DNA of 29,837 nucleotides from Pseudomonadota bacterium (GTDB taxonomy: Bacteria > Pseudomonadota > Alphaproteobacteria > Rhizobiales > Aestuariivirgaceae): NCBI GenBank assembly GCA_016522385.1, contig JAEKFU010000486.1:1-29837 (forward strand). The letters are read 5' to 3'. The notes under the pieces were generated by a model. That model was not told where the DNA came from. It did no database searches and saw nothing but the letters and a program-made list of their open reading frames with translations. Shown here one piece after another: positions 15,826-23,352 of the stretch (the first letter of the stretch is position 1; each line of letters opens with the position of its first letter). A program made the position numbers and the translations under genes.

Positions 15826-16278
15826 GTGACGATGAACAGGAAAGCACGTGCCGTTGGGATCAATCATGTGGCCCTGGAAGTTGGCGACATCGACGAGGCG
15901 TTGGCATTTTACGGGGAGTTCCTCCAATTCACCTTGCGGTCGAAGAGCGAGACCATGGCTTTCATTGATCTTGGCGACCAGTTTATTGCCCTGTCAAAAG
16001 GACGCCACCAGTCGCAGGATGACGAACGCCACTTTGGCCTCGTGGTTGACGACAAGGAGGCGGTTCGCGCAAAGCTGGACAAAATGGGCATCGAGATCGT
16101 ATCCAGCCGATTTCTCGATTTCTACGATCCATGGGGGAACCGGATCGAGATTGTCGGCTATCAGGGTATCCAGTTTTCCAAAACGCATTATGTGCTCAAA
16201 GGCATGGGGATTGCCGATCTCGGCAAGACGGATGCGGCCAAACAGGAACTGGCAGACAAGGGGATGGGCATGGGGTGA
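15826..16278 (+). CDS. VOC (glyoxalase/bleomycin resistance/dioxygenase) fold protein
   Basis: A 150-residue vicinal-oxygen-chelate protein. The two beta-alpha-beta-beta-beta modules are visible: INHVALEVGDIDEALAFYGE, then ERHFGLVVDDKEAVRAKLDK, and the closing FLDFYDPWGNRIEIVGY. The metal ligands in such folds would be the H of NHVAL, the H of RHFGL and the E of NRIEIV. Family members include glyoxalases, isomerases, dioxygenases and drug-binding proteins; this one has a C-terminal tail (GIADLGKTDAAKQELADKGM) that I do not link to a specific activity. GTG 15826 is chosen because AAAGG lies eight bases upstream; ATG 15832 is the alternative. A longer frame from 15739 carries a non-family leader. 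Divergent from the MFS gene. Confidence 0.78.
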   Translation: MTMNRKARAVGINHVALEVGDIDEALAFYGEFLQFTLRSKSETMAFIDLGDQFIALSKGRHQSQDDERHFGLVVDDKEAVRAKLDKMGIEIVSSRFLDFYDPWGNRIEIVGYQGIQFSKTHYVLKGMGIADLGKTDAAKQELADKGMGMG

Positions 16279-16370
16279 GTTCGCGGGTCAGTTCCAAATA
16301 GTCTGACCCACCGGTACGCTGAACAACTATTTTCTGCGACGTTTAACGTTGAAGTTTTGCCGGTGATGCG

Positions 16371-16401
16371 CATGATCGCGGCGAACCTTGCCGCGATCAT
16401 G
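16371..16401. terminator. Perfect 12-bp inverted repeat, likely bidirectional terminator
   Basis: CATGATCGCGGC (16371-16382) and GCCGCGATCATG (16390-16401) are exact reverse complements around a seven-base loop. It lies between two convergent genes (VOC and the basic secreted protein). No T run follows on either strand, so termination is inferred from position and stem strength; a protein-binding site is the alternative. Confidence 0.45.
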
Positions 16402-16428
16402 TCTGAAACACCGACCTGCGCCAAACCG

Positions 16429-16460
16429 ACGAAGGCGAGCAGCGGCAGAGCCGCCTTCGT
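16429..16460. terminator. Second inverted repeat in the same convergent gap
   Basis: ACGAAGGCG (16429-16437) pairs exactly with CGCCTTCGT (16452-16460), with an inner alternative stem GCGGC/GCCGC around AGA. Read on the minus strand it follows the small basic gene, 23 bases after its stop, so it probably ends that transcript. Confidence 0.4.
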
Positions 16461-16482
16461 AGATCTCAGATCCGACGGTCCA

Positions 16483-16764
16483 CTAACGGCTGATTTTGAT
16501 ACGGGTTCTTGAGTGGAAGCCTTTGGGCCGATTCTTGCGCTTCATCCGCAAGGCAGAACGACTGCGCTTTAGGGACTTGTTGAAGGACCGGTTGTACGAC
16601 TTGCGCACATGAGCGGGGGCGACGCCCTCATACTTGGCTGAACCCAAGGTGCCATAGGGAAATGTGCGTGATTCTGCTTGTACCGGACCGGCAATGAAGA
16701 GTGCGGCCACCATGGCAGCGGCGGTTAGACCAGATGTGAAAATGCTGGTGAAGTTCGTGCTCAT
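16483..16764 (-). CDS. Small highly basic secreted protein, function unknown
   Basis: I do not recognise this protein. ATG 16764 has a strong AAAGGAGAC ribosome site, giving 93 residues. The first 30 form a signal peptide with a long hydrophobic core (LTAAAMVAALFIAG) and a probable cut after VQA. The mature part, about 63 residues, has 19 Lys/Arg and only two acidic residues, both near its N-terminus. It has no cysteine, and its second half (KSLKRSRSALRMKRKNRPKG) is almost all basic and polar. Such a protein might bind nucleic acid, lipopolysaccharide or peptidoglycan, or act on other cells; none of this is shown. A longer frame to 16893 lacks a signal peptide at its start and is rejected. 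Two hairpins follow the gene. Confidence 0.65.
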   Translation of the reverse strand: MSTNFTSIFTSGLTAAAMVAALFIAGPVQAESRTFPYGTLGSAKYEGVAPAHVRKSYNRSFNKSLKRSRSALRMKRKNRPKGFHSRTRIKISR

Positions 16765-16925
16765 GTCAAGTCTCCTTTGTGACCAGGCTGGATGGGGATA
16801 ATCCGCTTTATGTTTACGCAAGAGATAGTGACACGCTCTTCGACCTAACATGAACGAGCGATCACAAGTGCCATCACGAATGCGCGATGCCAATTGTGTG
16901 AAGCAGCACGAAATCGTGTTGGTGA

Positions 16926-18131
16926 TCAGCCGACCATGGCCTGGTAGACAAGTGCGCGCAGTTCCTTGCGCAGGGGATACGAATCAGACGGAATAAGCTG
17001 AGTGAGGAAGACAACCGACATATCCTCGCGCGGATCATTCCAAAAGACGGTGGAGGCCATTCCGCCCCAGCCGTAATCACCGATACTGCCGAACATCTGG
17101 GCAGTCGGCGGGCTCAGCATGACCCAAAATCCGAGTCCGAACCCAACACCATGAAATGACGTCTCACACCAGGTCTCCGGACCCATCGATGCAAGATCGC
17201 CCGCCAAGTGGTTCGATGTCATGAAGTCGACTGTCCGTGGCGACAAAAGGCGCTCGTCACCGGCATGGCCGCCCATGCGCAGCATATCGGCAAACTTCAG
17301 ATAGTCGCCGGCAGTCGACAACAGTCCGCCGCCGCCGGAAAAGGTTACCACCCGATCAGCGCGGTACGCACTATCCTGCGCTGCCTCATGGAGTATCAAA
17401 CCCTGATCACTATCCGGCGCATAGAGGTTGGCCAGCCGGGTGAGCTTTTCGTCCGGAACTGCAAATCCCGTATCACCCATACCCAGGGGTACGAAAATGC
17501 GATCGTGAAAATACTGATCGAGCGGTTTACCACTGATCACCTCGATCAGCCGGCCAAGCACATCTGTGGCAACTGAGTAGTTCCATTCTGCCCCGGGTTG
17601 AAACGACAGTGGCAATTTCGTCAGGCGCTGTGTTGTGTCAGCAAGTCCCTTGCCGCCTGGACCAAAATCGACATCGTGCTCTTTGTATGCCTTGCCCAAG
17701 ATGCCACCCTGGAACCCGTAAGTGAGGCCGGCGGTATGGGTCAGCAGATTGTGGACTGTTGGCTTGGTGCCGAGCGCTTCGACCTGATCGAGGCTTTGTG
17801 CTCCTTTGCGAAGAACTTTGAGCCCGGCAAATTCGGGCAGGTAGTCCTCAATCGGGTTGTCGAGATGGAACAGGCCGCGTTCATAGAGCATCATCAGGCC
17901 GACCGAAGTGACCGGCTTCGACATGGAGTAAATGCGCGTGATCGTGTCGGACGCATAAGGTAGCCTGCTCTCGACGTCGCGCTCGCCGACGTGCCCCTGC
18001 CAAGCGACGCGGTTGCGCCGGGAAACTATTGTGGCCGCGAATGGCAGCTTACCGTCATCAACATAGCGCTGCATCCAATCCTGGATGCGCTGCAGCCGTG
18101 TGGGATCAAAGCCCAATTCTTCCGCACTCAT
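16926..18131 (-). CDS. Serine hydrolase of the beta-lactamase / family VIII esterase fold
   Basis: A 401-residue protein of the beta-lactamase-related (Pfam Beta-lactamase) family. The active-site S-x-x-K is SMSK at residues 69-72, the tyrosine motif is YSV at 185-187 (WNYSVATDVLGRL) and the third motif is probably GWGG at 354-357. LLTHTAGLTYGF and the NLYAPD segment are typical of EstB-like carboxylesterases and penicillin-binding-protein-like hydrolases, more than of true class C beta-lactamases. No signal peptide is seen at the chosen ATG 18131, which points to a cytoplasmic esterase or amidase rather than antibiotic resistance. The ribosome site is weak. It lies between the small basic secreted gene and the binding protein gene, all on the minus strand. 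Confidence 0.85.
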   Translation of the reverse strand: MSAEELGFDPTRLQRIQDWMQRYVDDGKLPFAATIVSRRNRVAWQGHVGERDVESRLPYASDTITRIYSMSKPVTSVGLMMLYERGLFHLDNPIEDYLPEFAGLKVLRKGAQSLDQVEALGTKPTVHNLLTHTAGLTYGFQGGILGKAYKEHDVDFGPGGKGLADTTQRLTKLPLSFQPGAEWNYSVATDVLGRLIEVISGKPLDQYFHDRIFVPLGMGDTGFAVPDEKLTRLANLYAPDSDQGLILHEAAQDSAYRADRVVTFSGGGGLLSTAGDYLKFADMLRMGGHAGDERLLSPRTVDFMTSNHLAGDLASMGPETWCETSFHGVGFGLGFWVMLSPPTAQMFGSIGDYGWGGMASTVFWNDPREDMSVVFLTQLIPSDSYPLRKELRALVYQAMVG

Positions 18132-18229
18132 TGCAATTACCAGGGCGCTAGCGCAGCAATCTCGCCGTCTTCTTCAGGTCAAGCCCGAGGCAGGCATAGT
18201 GGTTAGACAATTTTGATGCAATCTGGGCG

Positions 18230-18254
18230 GCGGCCGGCAGAACGTGCCGACCGC
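18230..18254 (-). terminator. Likely terminator hairpin of the solute-binding protein gene
   Basis: In minus-strand RNA the arms GCGGTCGGCA and TGCCGGCCGC pair over ten positions with one G-U, around a five-base CGTTC loop, 27 bases after the binding-protein stop. No clear T tract follows. Confidence 0.4.
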
Positions 18255-18280
18255 ATTGTTGCTATTCAAACCGCATTCGA

Positions 18281-19864
18281 TCAGACGAACCACCAGCGGC
18301 GGTAGATGTGACCGCCGTCATGATCGTAGTTCGAGTTAAGCTTGCCATGCGCCACCTTCTTGGAGTGGGCGGAAACGAAGTTGTTGAACATCAGCACTAT
18401 GATGCCGCCGTCGTCATGTAGGATCTGCTGCATCTCGGCATACATCTCAGCGCGCTTCTTCTCATCGATCTCCGCCCGGGCAGCTTTGAGCAACTCGTTG
18501 AATCTGTCGTTCTTCCAGAAAGTGTCGTTCCAGGCAGCACCCTCGGCATAGGCCGTTGTCATCATCCAGTCGACGGTCGGCCGGCCACCCCAATAGGAGA
18601 AGCACCAGGGCTTCTTCATCCAGACATTCGACCAATAGCCGTCTGACGCCTCGCGAACAACGTTAATGTCGATGTTGCAGGCCTTGGCATGTTCCTTCAT
18701 CAACAGCGCGGCATCCACGGCGCCAGCAAAGGCAGCGTCGGACGACGAAAGGTCAACACTGAGCGAGTTGAGGCCAGCCTTCTTAAGGTGGAACTTGGCC
18801 TTGTCGGGATCGTACTGATGGATCGGCTCCGGCTGTGTCGCAAATTTGATCACCGGTGCGATCGGATTGTCGTTGCCCGGCGTGCCATGGCCGAACAGCA
18901 CCTTTTTGACGATCTCATCACGCTTGAAGCAATATTTGAGTGCCTTGCGCACGTCGACATTGTCGAACGGTGCCACGGTAACATTCATCGGCGCAACATA
19001 GTGGGCAAAACCAGTTACATCATCGATTTCGATATTCGGATCCCGTTTCATCAATCCAAGTGTCTTCAGATCCGGACGGTCGATATAGTGCACATCGCCC
19101 GATTTGAGGGCATTGGCTCGAGCGACCACATCGCCGAGGGTAAGCATCTCAACTTCATCGAAATAGGCTTCGCCGTGGTAGTTCGGATTGCGCTTTGCCT
19201 TAAGGCTTACACCCTGGTCGTAGCTCTCCAGTATAAACGCGCCGGTGCCGATGCCCTTCTCCCAGGCCATGGATCCGTCGTCGTTGGCCTGATAGATGAC
19301 CAGGTGATAATCGGAGGTGATATAGGGAAAGTCCGCGCTGCCGGCTTCCAGATCAAAGACCACCGTATCCGGTCCGTCCGCCTTGATGTCCTTGATCGAT
19401 TTTAAGGCCGACTTGACCGCTGACTTCGTGTCTTCACCGCGATGGTGGTTGAACGATGCAACCACATCGGCAGACGTCAGCGTCTTGCCATTGTGGAACG
19501 TTACACCTTTGCGCAACTTGAAGACCCATTTATCAGCCGTAGGCGACGACTCAAAGCTCTCCGCAAGCGCCGGGACGACATTGTTTGTCTGATCTATCTC
19601 GACCAGTGGATCACCAACCAGGCCGGTTCCAATGTCACCGGTAAAGGAGTTTTCCCACGTTGCTGGATCGAGCGAGTCGGTGGTTGACCCGTGGCCGATG
19701 CCAGCGCGGAAAGTGCCGCCCTTTTTGGGTTCGGCACGCGCCGTATCGACATACAATTCCTTCGCGGCGGCCAGCGTGAAGCCGGCAGCCATCGACAGCT
19801 GTATAAAGTCGCGGCGCGACATCTTTCCCTTGTCAACCGCCTTTCTCATTTCCTGCATTCTCAT
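18281..19864 (-). CDS. Tat-exported ABC transporter substrate-binding protein (dipeptide/oligopeptide type, SBP_bac_5)
   Basis: A 527-residue periplasmic binding protein. The N-terminus has a twin-arginine motif (SRRDFIQLSM, R17-R18) and a likely cleavage after TARA (residue 44), so it is folded before export. The mature protein shows family 5 features: DSLDPATWEN, VPALAESFESS, WVFKLRKGVTFHNGKTLTSADVV and NVDVRKALKYCFKRDEIVKKV. Family members bind peptides, nickel, opines, glutathione or other small amides. ATG 19864 is chosen with AAAGGGAG about eight bases upstream; the open frame runs on to 19957. No permease or ATPase genes are next to it, so it is an orphan that must use components encoded elsewhere. 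It is divergent from the PLP enzyme and M20 amidohydrolase, which may process its ligand. Confidence 0.9.
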   Translation of the reverse strand: MRMQEMRKAVDKGKMSRRDFIQLSMAAGFTLAAAKELYVDTARAEPKKGGTFRAGIGHGSTTDSLDPATWENSFTGDIGTGLVGDPLVEIDQTNNVVPALAESFESSPTADKWVFKLRKGVTFHNGKTLTSADVVASFNHHRGEDTKSAVKSALKSIKDIKADGPDTVVFDLEAGSADFPYITSDYHLVIYQANDDGSMAWEKGIGTGAFILESYDQGVSLKAKRNPNYHGEAYFDEVEMLTLGDVVARANALKSGDVHYIDRPDLKTLGLMKRDPNIEIDDVTGFAHYVAPMNVTVAPFDNVDVRKALKYCFKRDEIVKKVLFGHGTPGNDNPIAPVIKFATQPEPIHQYDPDKAKFHLKKAGLNSLSVDLSSSDAAFAGAVDAALLMKEHAKACNIDINVVREASDGYWSNVWMKKPWCFSYWGGRPTVDWMMTTAYAEGAAWNDTFWKNDRFNELLKAARAEIDEKKRAEMYAEMQQILHDDGGIIVLMFNNFVSAHSKKVAHGKLNSNYDHDGGHIYRRWWFV

Positions 19865-20070
19865 GAGCTTAACTCCCTTTTGCGTCATGTCCCATTTTGA
19901 GTTCTTAGTTATGTCTGAAGACACATATGTGACGCATGATAGTGGCCGACATTGCACGGCATTTCAATCGATATCGCATGATGTTGCAATGCCCTCCAGG
20001 GAGTCAATTCGAACCGCTGTATTGCCTGCACACATCGATCACTGCACTTGTCATAATTGTCTGGGCGCGT
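19865..20070. promoter_or_regulatory. Divergent control region between the binding protein and the PLP enzyme
   Basis: A 206-base region with several operator-like elements: a perfect ten-base palindrome CACATATGTG (19922-19931), an eight-base palindrome CGATATCG (19969-19976), and a seven-base inverted pair CATTGCA (19950-19956) and TGCAATG (19985-19991). CATAAT at 20052-20057 could be a -10 for the rightward genes. No regulator gene is adjacent. Confidence 0.35.
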
Positions 20071-21081
20071 ATGAATGAGGCTCGAATCGAGCAGAGTCGA
20101 GGAGCCGTGTATACACCATCCGAATACGAAAAAGCGCGAAGCATCGTCTATGAAACGATGGCGCCGACATTGCAGCACAACTGGCCGCTGCTTGCAGATG
20201 CGCTGGGAGTCGAAGTGTGGGTGAAGCATGAAAACCATACGCCGACCGGCGCCTTCAAGGTGCGTGGTGGACTGGTGCATATGCGACTTCGGCGCGAGCG
20301 TGGACAGAGCAACGGGGTGATCACCGCCTCGACCGGCAATCATGGTCAGTCGATCCCGTTTGCCGCCAGGCGCGAAGGTGTGCCGGCGGTAATCGTGGTG
20401 CCGGAGAACAACTCGACCGAGAAGAACGCAGCGATGCGGTCGCTCGGCGCCGAGCTTGTCGAGATCGGGCACGATTTCAACGCTGCCAAGGACGCGATGG
20501 AACAGATGGCCGGCGAGCGCAACTTGGACATTGTGCCGTCGTTTCACCGAGAATTAGTGATGGGTGTGACCACCTATGCGCACGAGCTGTTCGCGGCGGC
20601 AGGCGAACTCGATGCCGTCTATGTACCGATCGGTCTCGGCTCGGGATGCTGCGGGGTGATCGCAGCGCGTGATATGCTGGGGCTGAGGACCGAGGTAATT
20701 GGCGTGGTGTCGAGCGAAGCCAACACCTATGCGCTGTCCTACAAAGCCGGCAAGCCGGTGCCAACCAACAGCGTGCGCACCTTTGCTGAAGGCATGGCCG
20801 TGCGCATTCCGCACCCCGAAGCGCTCGATTACATCATCACGGGCGCCACCCGGATCGTCGAAGTCAACGACGATGAGGTTGCCGAGGCGATGCGACTTGC
20901 CTATCAGGCAACCCACAACATTACCGAGGGCGCCGGCGCCGGGGCGCTGGCGGGGTTGATGCAAGAGTACAAGGAAATGGCCGGCAAACGGGTTGGCGTC
21001 ATCTTGTCCGGTGGAAACATCGATGCCGAGCGCTATGCACATGTGTTAGCTGGCGGCACACCAAAAGTCAGAGGTAACTGA
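20071..21081 (+). CDS. PLP-dependent fold-type II enzyme, threonine dehydratase-like
   Basis: A 336-residue enzyme of the serine/threonine dehydratase group, which removes water and ammonia from hydroxy-amino acids or racemises serine. The PLP lysine is K63 in HTPTGAFKVRGG. The cofactor phosphate and ring loops appear as STGNHGQSIPF and GLGSGCCGVIAA, and the C-terminal LSGGNID is family-typical. There is no ACT regulatory domain, so it is catabolic-like rather than a feedback-controlled IlvA. ATG 20071 is chosen as the start nearest the family N-terminus; the ribosome site is weak and the frame continues to 19936 with non-family sequence. It ends two bases before the M20 gene, a tight two-gene unit. 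The true substrate is unknown; a dehydratase for a modified amino acid such as the hydroxyectoine EutB type is one option. Confidence 0.85.
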   Translation: MNEARIEQSRGAVYTPSEYEKARSIVYETMAPTLQHNWPLLADALGVEVWVKHENHTPTGAFKVRGGLVHMRLRRERGQSNGVITASTGNHGQSIPFAARREGVPAVIVVPENNSTEKNAAMRSLGAELVEIGHDFNAAKDAMEQMAGERNLDIVPSFHRELVMGVTTYAHELFAAAGELDAVYVPIGLGSGCCGVIAARDMLGLRTEVIGVVSSEANTYALSYKAGKPVPTNSVRTFAEGMAVRIPHPEALDYIITGATRIVEVNDDEVAEAMRLAYQATHNITEGAGAGALAGLMQEYKEMAGKRVGVILSGGNIDAERYAHVLAGGTPKVRGN

Positions 21082-21083
21082 TC

Positions 21084-22247
21084 ATGACCGTCATCAACCG
21101 AATTGCCGAATTCCATGACGAGATTGCCGGTTGGCGGCAGGATATTCATGCGCATCCTGAACTGTCCTTCGATGTCAAGCGCACCGCCGGATTTGTGGCC
21201 GACAAGCTGACGTCTTTTGGTGTGGATGAAGTGGTAACCGGCATCGGCCGGACCGGCGTGGTCGGCATTATCCGTGGGCACAAGGGCGACAGCAAACGCT
21301 GTATCGGGCTGCGGGCCGACATGGACGCATTGCCGATCCACGAATCCGGCGACCGCCCCTATGCCTCAAAAGTCGAAGGCAAGATGCATGCCTGCGGTCA
21401 TGACGGTCATACGGCCATGCTGCTCGGGGCGGCGAAATATCTTGTCGAAACGCGGAATTTCAATGGTCAGGTTGCGGTGATCTTCCAGCCCGCGGAAGAG
21501 GCCGGCGGCGGCGGGCGCGAGATGGTTGAAGACGGTATGATGGACCGTTTCGGCATCGAGGAAGTCTATGGGCTGCACAACATGCCCGGTTTGCCGGTTG
21601 GCGAATTCGCAACCAATGTCGGCCCCTTGCTAGCGTCGGCCGATGACATTTCAATCTCGATTACGGGCTATGGCGGCCATGCCGCACGCCCGCATGAATG
21701 CATCGATCCCATCGTTATAGGCTCTGAGACCGTACAGGCCTTGCAGATGTTGGTGTCGCGCAGCCGCGATCCGATGAAGCCGGTGGTCATCTCCATCACT
21801 CAATTCCATGCCGGTGATGCCTTCAATGTCATCCCGTCGACGGCCGAGCTCCGCGGCACGCTTAGGACGATGGACAATGACGTGCGCGATCATCTGATGA
21901 AGCGGATTTCAGCCACAGCCAGCGAAATCGCTACACGCTATGGCGGATCGGCGGAAGTTGTATTCGGGCAACCCTATCCGGTCACCAGCAACCACCCCGA
22001 ACAGACAGTCCGGGCAGGTGATGCCGCCAGCCTTGTCGCCGGCGAGGAGCGCGTCACCCGCAATATCACTCCGAAGATGGGCGCCGAGGACTTTTCCTAC
22101 ATGCTCATGGCACGCCCAGGTGCCTTCATGCTGATTGGCAACGGCAAAAGCGCGGGGCTCCACCATCCGGAATATGATTTCAACGACGACATCATTCCGC
22201 ATGGCTGTTCCTACTGGGTGCGGCTTGCCGAAACTACGCTGGCCTAG
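21084..22247 (+). CDS. M20 family amidohydrolase / N-acyl amino acid deacylase
   Basis: A 387-residue metallo-amidohydrolase of the hippurate hydrolase/aminoacylase group (M20D), which releases an amino acid from an N-acyl or amide-linked substrate. Metal-binding motifs are complete: ACGHDGH (C104, H106, H109), the catalytic PAEEAGGGG (E138-E139), GLHN (H165) and the C-terminal LHHPEYDFND. The dimerisation domain includes GGHAARPHECIDPI. No signal peptide, so it is cytoplasmic. ATG 21084 follows AGAGG at nine bases and lies two bases after the dehydratase stop. Together with the PLP enzyme and the binding protein it suggests uptake of an acylated amino acid or peptide, cleavage and deamination; this is inference from context. 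Confidence 0.9.
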   Translation: MTVINRIAEFHDEIAGWRQDIHAHPELSFDVKRTAGFVADKLTSFGVDEVVTGIGRTGVVGIIRGHKGDSKRCIGLRADMDALPIHESGDRPYASKVEGKMHACGHDGHTAMLLGAAKYLVETRNFNGQVAVIFQPAEEAGGGGREMVEDGMMDRFGIEEVYGLHNMPGLPVGEFATNVGPLLASADDISISITGYGGHAARPHECIDPIVIGSETVQALQMLVSRSRDPMKPVVISITQFHAGDAFNVIPSTAELRGTLRTMDNDVRDHLMKRISATASEIATRYGGSAEVVFGQPYPVTSNHPEQTVRAGDAASLVAGEERVTRNITPKMGAEDFSYMLMARPGAFMLIGNGKSAGLHHPEYDFNDDIIPHGCSYWVRLAETTLA

Positions 22248-22299
22248 GAGCAATCGACATTTACGGGTGTCGTGCCCAACCCCGGAAAGCACTTCGTGC

Positions 22300-22327
22300 T
22301 TGCAAAATGGACCGAAGTGCCTATAAC
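22300..22327 (+). promoter_or_regulatory. Candidate promoter of the rpsF operon
   Basis: TTGCAA (22300-22305) and TATAAC (22322-22327) are separated by 16 bases, a good vegetative promoter, about 200 bases ahead of rpsF. This gives a long leader that contains a strong hairpin. Confidence 0.5.
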
Positions 22328-22442
22328 GCGCGCCAGCAAGCGGCGTCCGGTTGGGGGCTGAACGGAAGGTTGTGGGTAACGCTAACGCGCGCAACAGGGG
22401 TTTGATCTCCGGCTTCCGGTGTCTCCGCTCTTTCGGAAACTT

Positions 22443-22473
22443 CTTTTCCGGGCCTACCGAAGGTCCGGAAGAG
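22443..22473 (+). promoter_or_regulatory. Strong hairpin in the rpsF leader, possible S6:S18 autoregulatory element
   Basis: Bases 22443-22455 pair with 22461-22473 over 13 positions, two of them G-U, leaving a five-base loop ACCGA. It lies about 50 bases before the rpsF start. Leaders of rpsF-rpsR operons in many bacteria carry a motif with an exposed CCG that binds the S6:S18 complex. Here CCG is in the apical loop, whereas the described motif shows it in a bulge, so identity is not certain. Confidence 0.4.
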
Positions 22474-22524
22474 GCTCTGCGCCGGACCGCTTGATGATGA
22501 GTACAACTGAGAAGGCCTAATTCC

Positions 22525-23001
22525 ATGGCGCTCTATGAGCATATTTTTATGGTGCGACAAGACGTGTCGAGCGCACAGGTCGACACACTGACGCAGCAGT
22601 TCAAATCGATACTGGAAGACAACAATGGATCGATCGGCAAAACTGAATACTGGGGCGTACGCCCCCTCGCCTACCGGGTAAAGAAAAACCGCAAGGCGCA
22701 TTATACGCTGATGAATGTCGACGCACCGGCTGAAGCGGTAAAGGAAATGGAACGTCAGATGTCGATCAATGATGACGTCATCCGCTTCATGACCATCCGG
22801 GTCGATGAACATGAAGATGGGCCGTCGGTGCAGATGCGCTCGGGCCGTGGCCGCGACCGTGATGATCGCGGTCCGCGGGACCGCGATGACCGGGAACCGC
22901 GCGAGCGTGATGCAAAACCGGCAGCCGACAAGGCAGACGATTCGCCTGCCGAAAGTAAAGCACCAGTCGAAGAAGCTGACGCCAAAGAGGAGGATAGCTG
23001 A
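22525..23001 (+). CDS. rpsF: 30S ribosomal protein S6
   Basis: S6 binds the central domain of 16S rRNA together with S18. The 158-residue product opens with MALYEHIFMVRQDVSSAQVD, followed by YWGVRPLAYRVKKNRKAHYTLMNVDAPAEAV written across the conserved core (about residues 1-95). After it comes a 60-residue disordered tail, first rich in Arg-Asp repeats (GRGRDRDDRGPRDRDDRE) and then acidic. Such tails are usual in alphaproteobacterial S6. ATG 22525 has AGAAGG upstream. The stop TGA shares its A with the ATG of rpsR, indicating coupled translation. Confidence 0.97.
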   Translation: MALYEHIFMVRQDVSSAQVDTLTQQFKSILEDNNGSIGKTEYWGVRPLAYRVKKNRKAHYTLMNVDAPAEAVKEMERQMSINDDVIRFMTIRVDEHEDGPSVQMRSGRGRDRDDRGPRDRDDREPRERDAKPAADKADDSPAESKAPVEEADAKEEDS

Positions 23002-23246
23002 TGGCCATGCAAGCATCAGGCGGACGCCGCCCGTTTTTCCGCCGCCGCAAGAGCTGCCCGTTCTCCGGCGAAGGCGCGCCGAAAATCGACTACAAGGACG
23101 TCAAGCTGCTGCAGCGCTATGTTTCCGAGCGGGGCAAGATCGTGCCGAGTAGGATCACCGCAGTTTCGGCAAAGAAGCAACGTGAACTGGCCCGGGCGAT
23201 TAAGCGGGCTCGCTTTCTGGCATTGCTGCCATATATTGTGAAATAG
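23001..23246 (+). CDS. rpsR: 30S ribosomal protein S18
   Basis: An 81-residue basic protein, partner of S6 in the platform of the small subunit. The sequence RRPFFRRRKSCPFSGEG, IDYKDVKLLQRYVSERGKIV, RITAVSAKKQRELARAIKRAR and LALLPYIVK is the standard alphaproteobacterial S18. ATG 23001 lies seven bases after AGGAGGA and overlaps the rpsF stop by one base. Confidence 0.97.
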   Translation: MAMQASGGRRPFFRRRKSCPFSGEGAPKIDYKDVKLLQRYVSERGKIVPSRITAVSAKKQRELARAIKRARFLALLPYIVK

Positions 23247-23352
23247 GCCATAGCGCCAAGGTTGGGGCGGCCGGATTTTCCGACCCGCTTCTAACCCATC
23301 CCGGCATCCATCCCAGGAGGAGGCCGCCGGCAGATGAGGGACAGCCCAAACG

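Noticed and set aside
16188..16424. A 78-codon minus-strand frame over the hairpin region
   Set aside because: It spans two inverted repeats and the end of the VOC gene, with no ribosome site or similarity; best seen as non-coding.
16926..18131. Antibiotic-resistance beta-lactamase
   Set aside because: The S-x-x-K fold is present, but there is no signal peptide and the motifs fit family VIII esterases or related hydrolases better than class C enzymes.
18689..19405. A 238-codon open frame on the plus strand
   Set aside because: It is antisense to the solute-binding protein gene, has no family features, and is explained by the codon pattern of the real gene.
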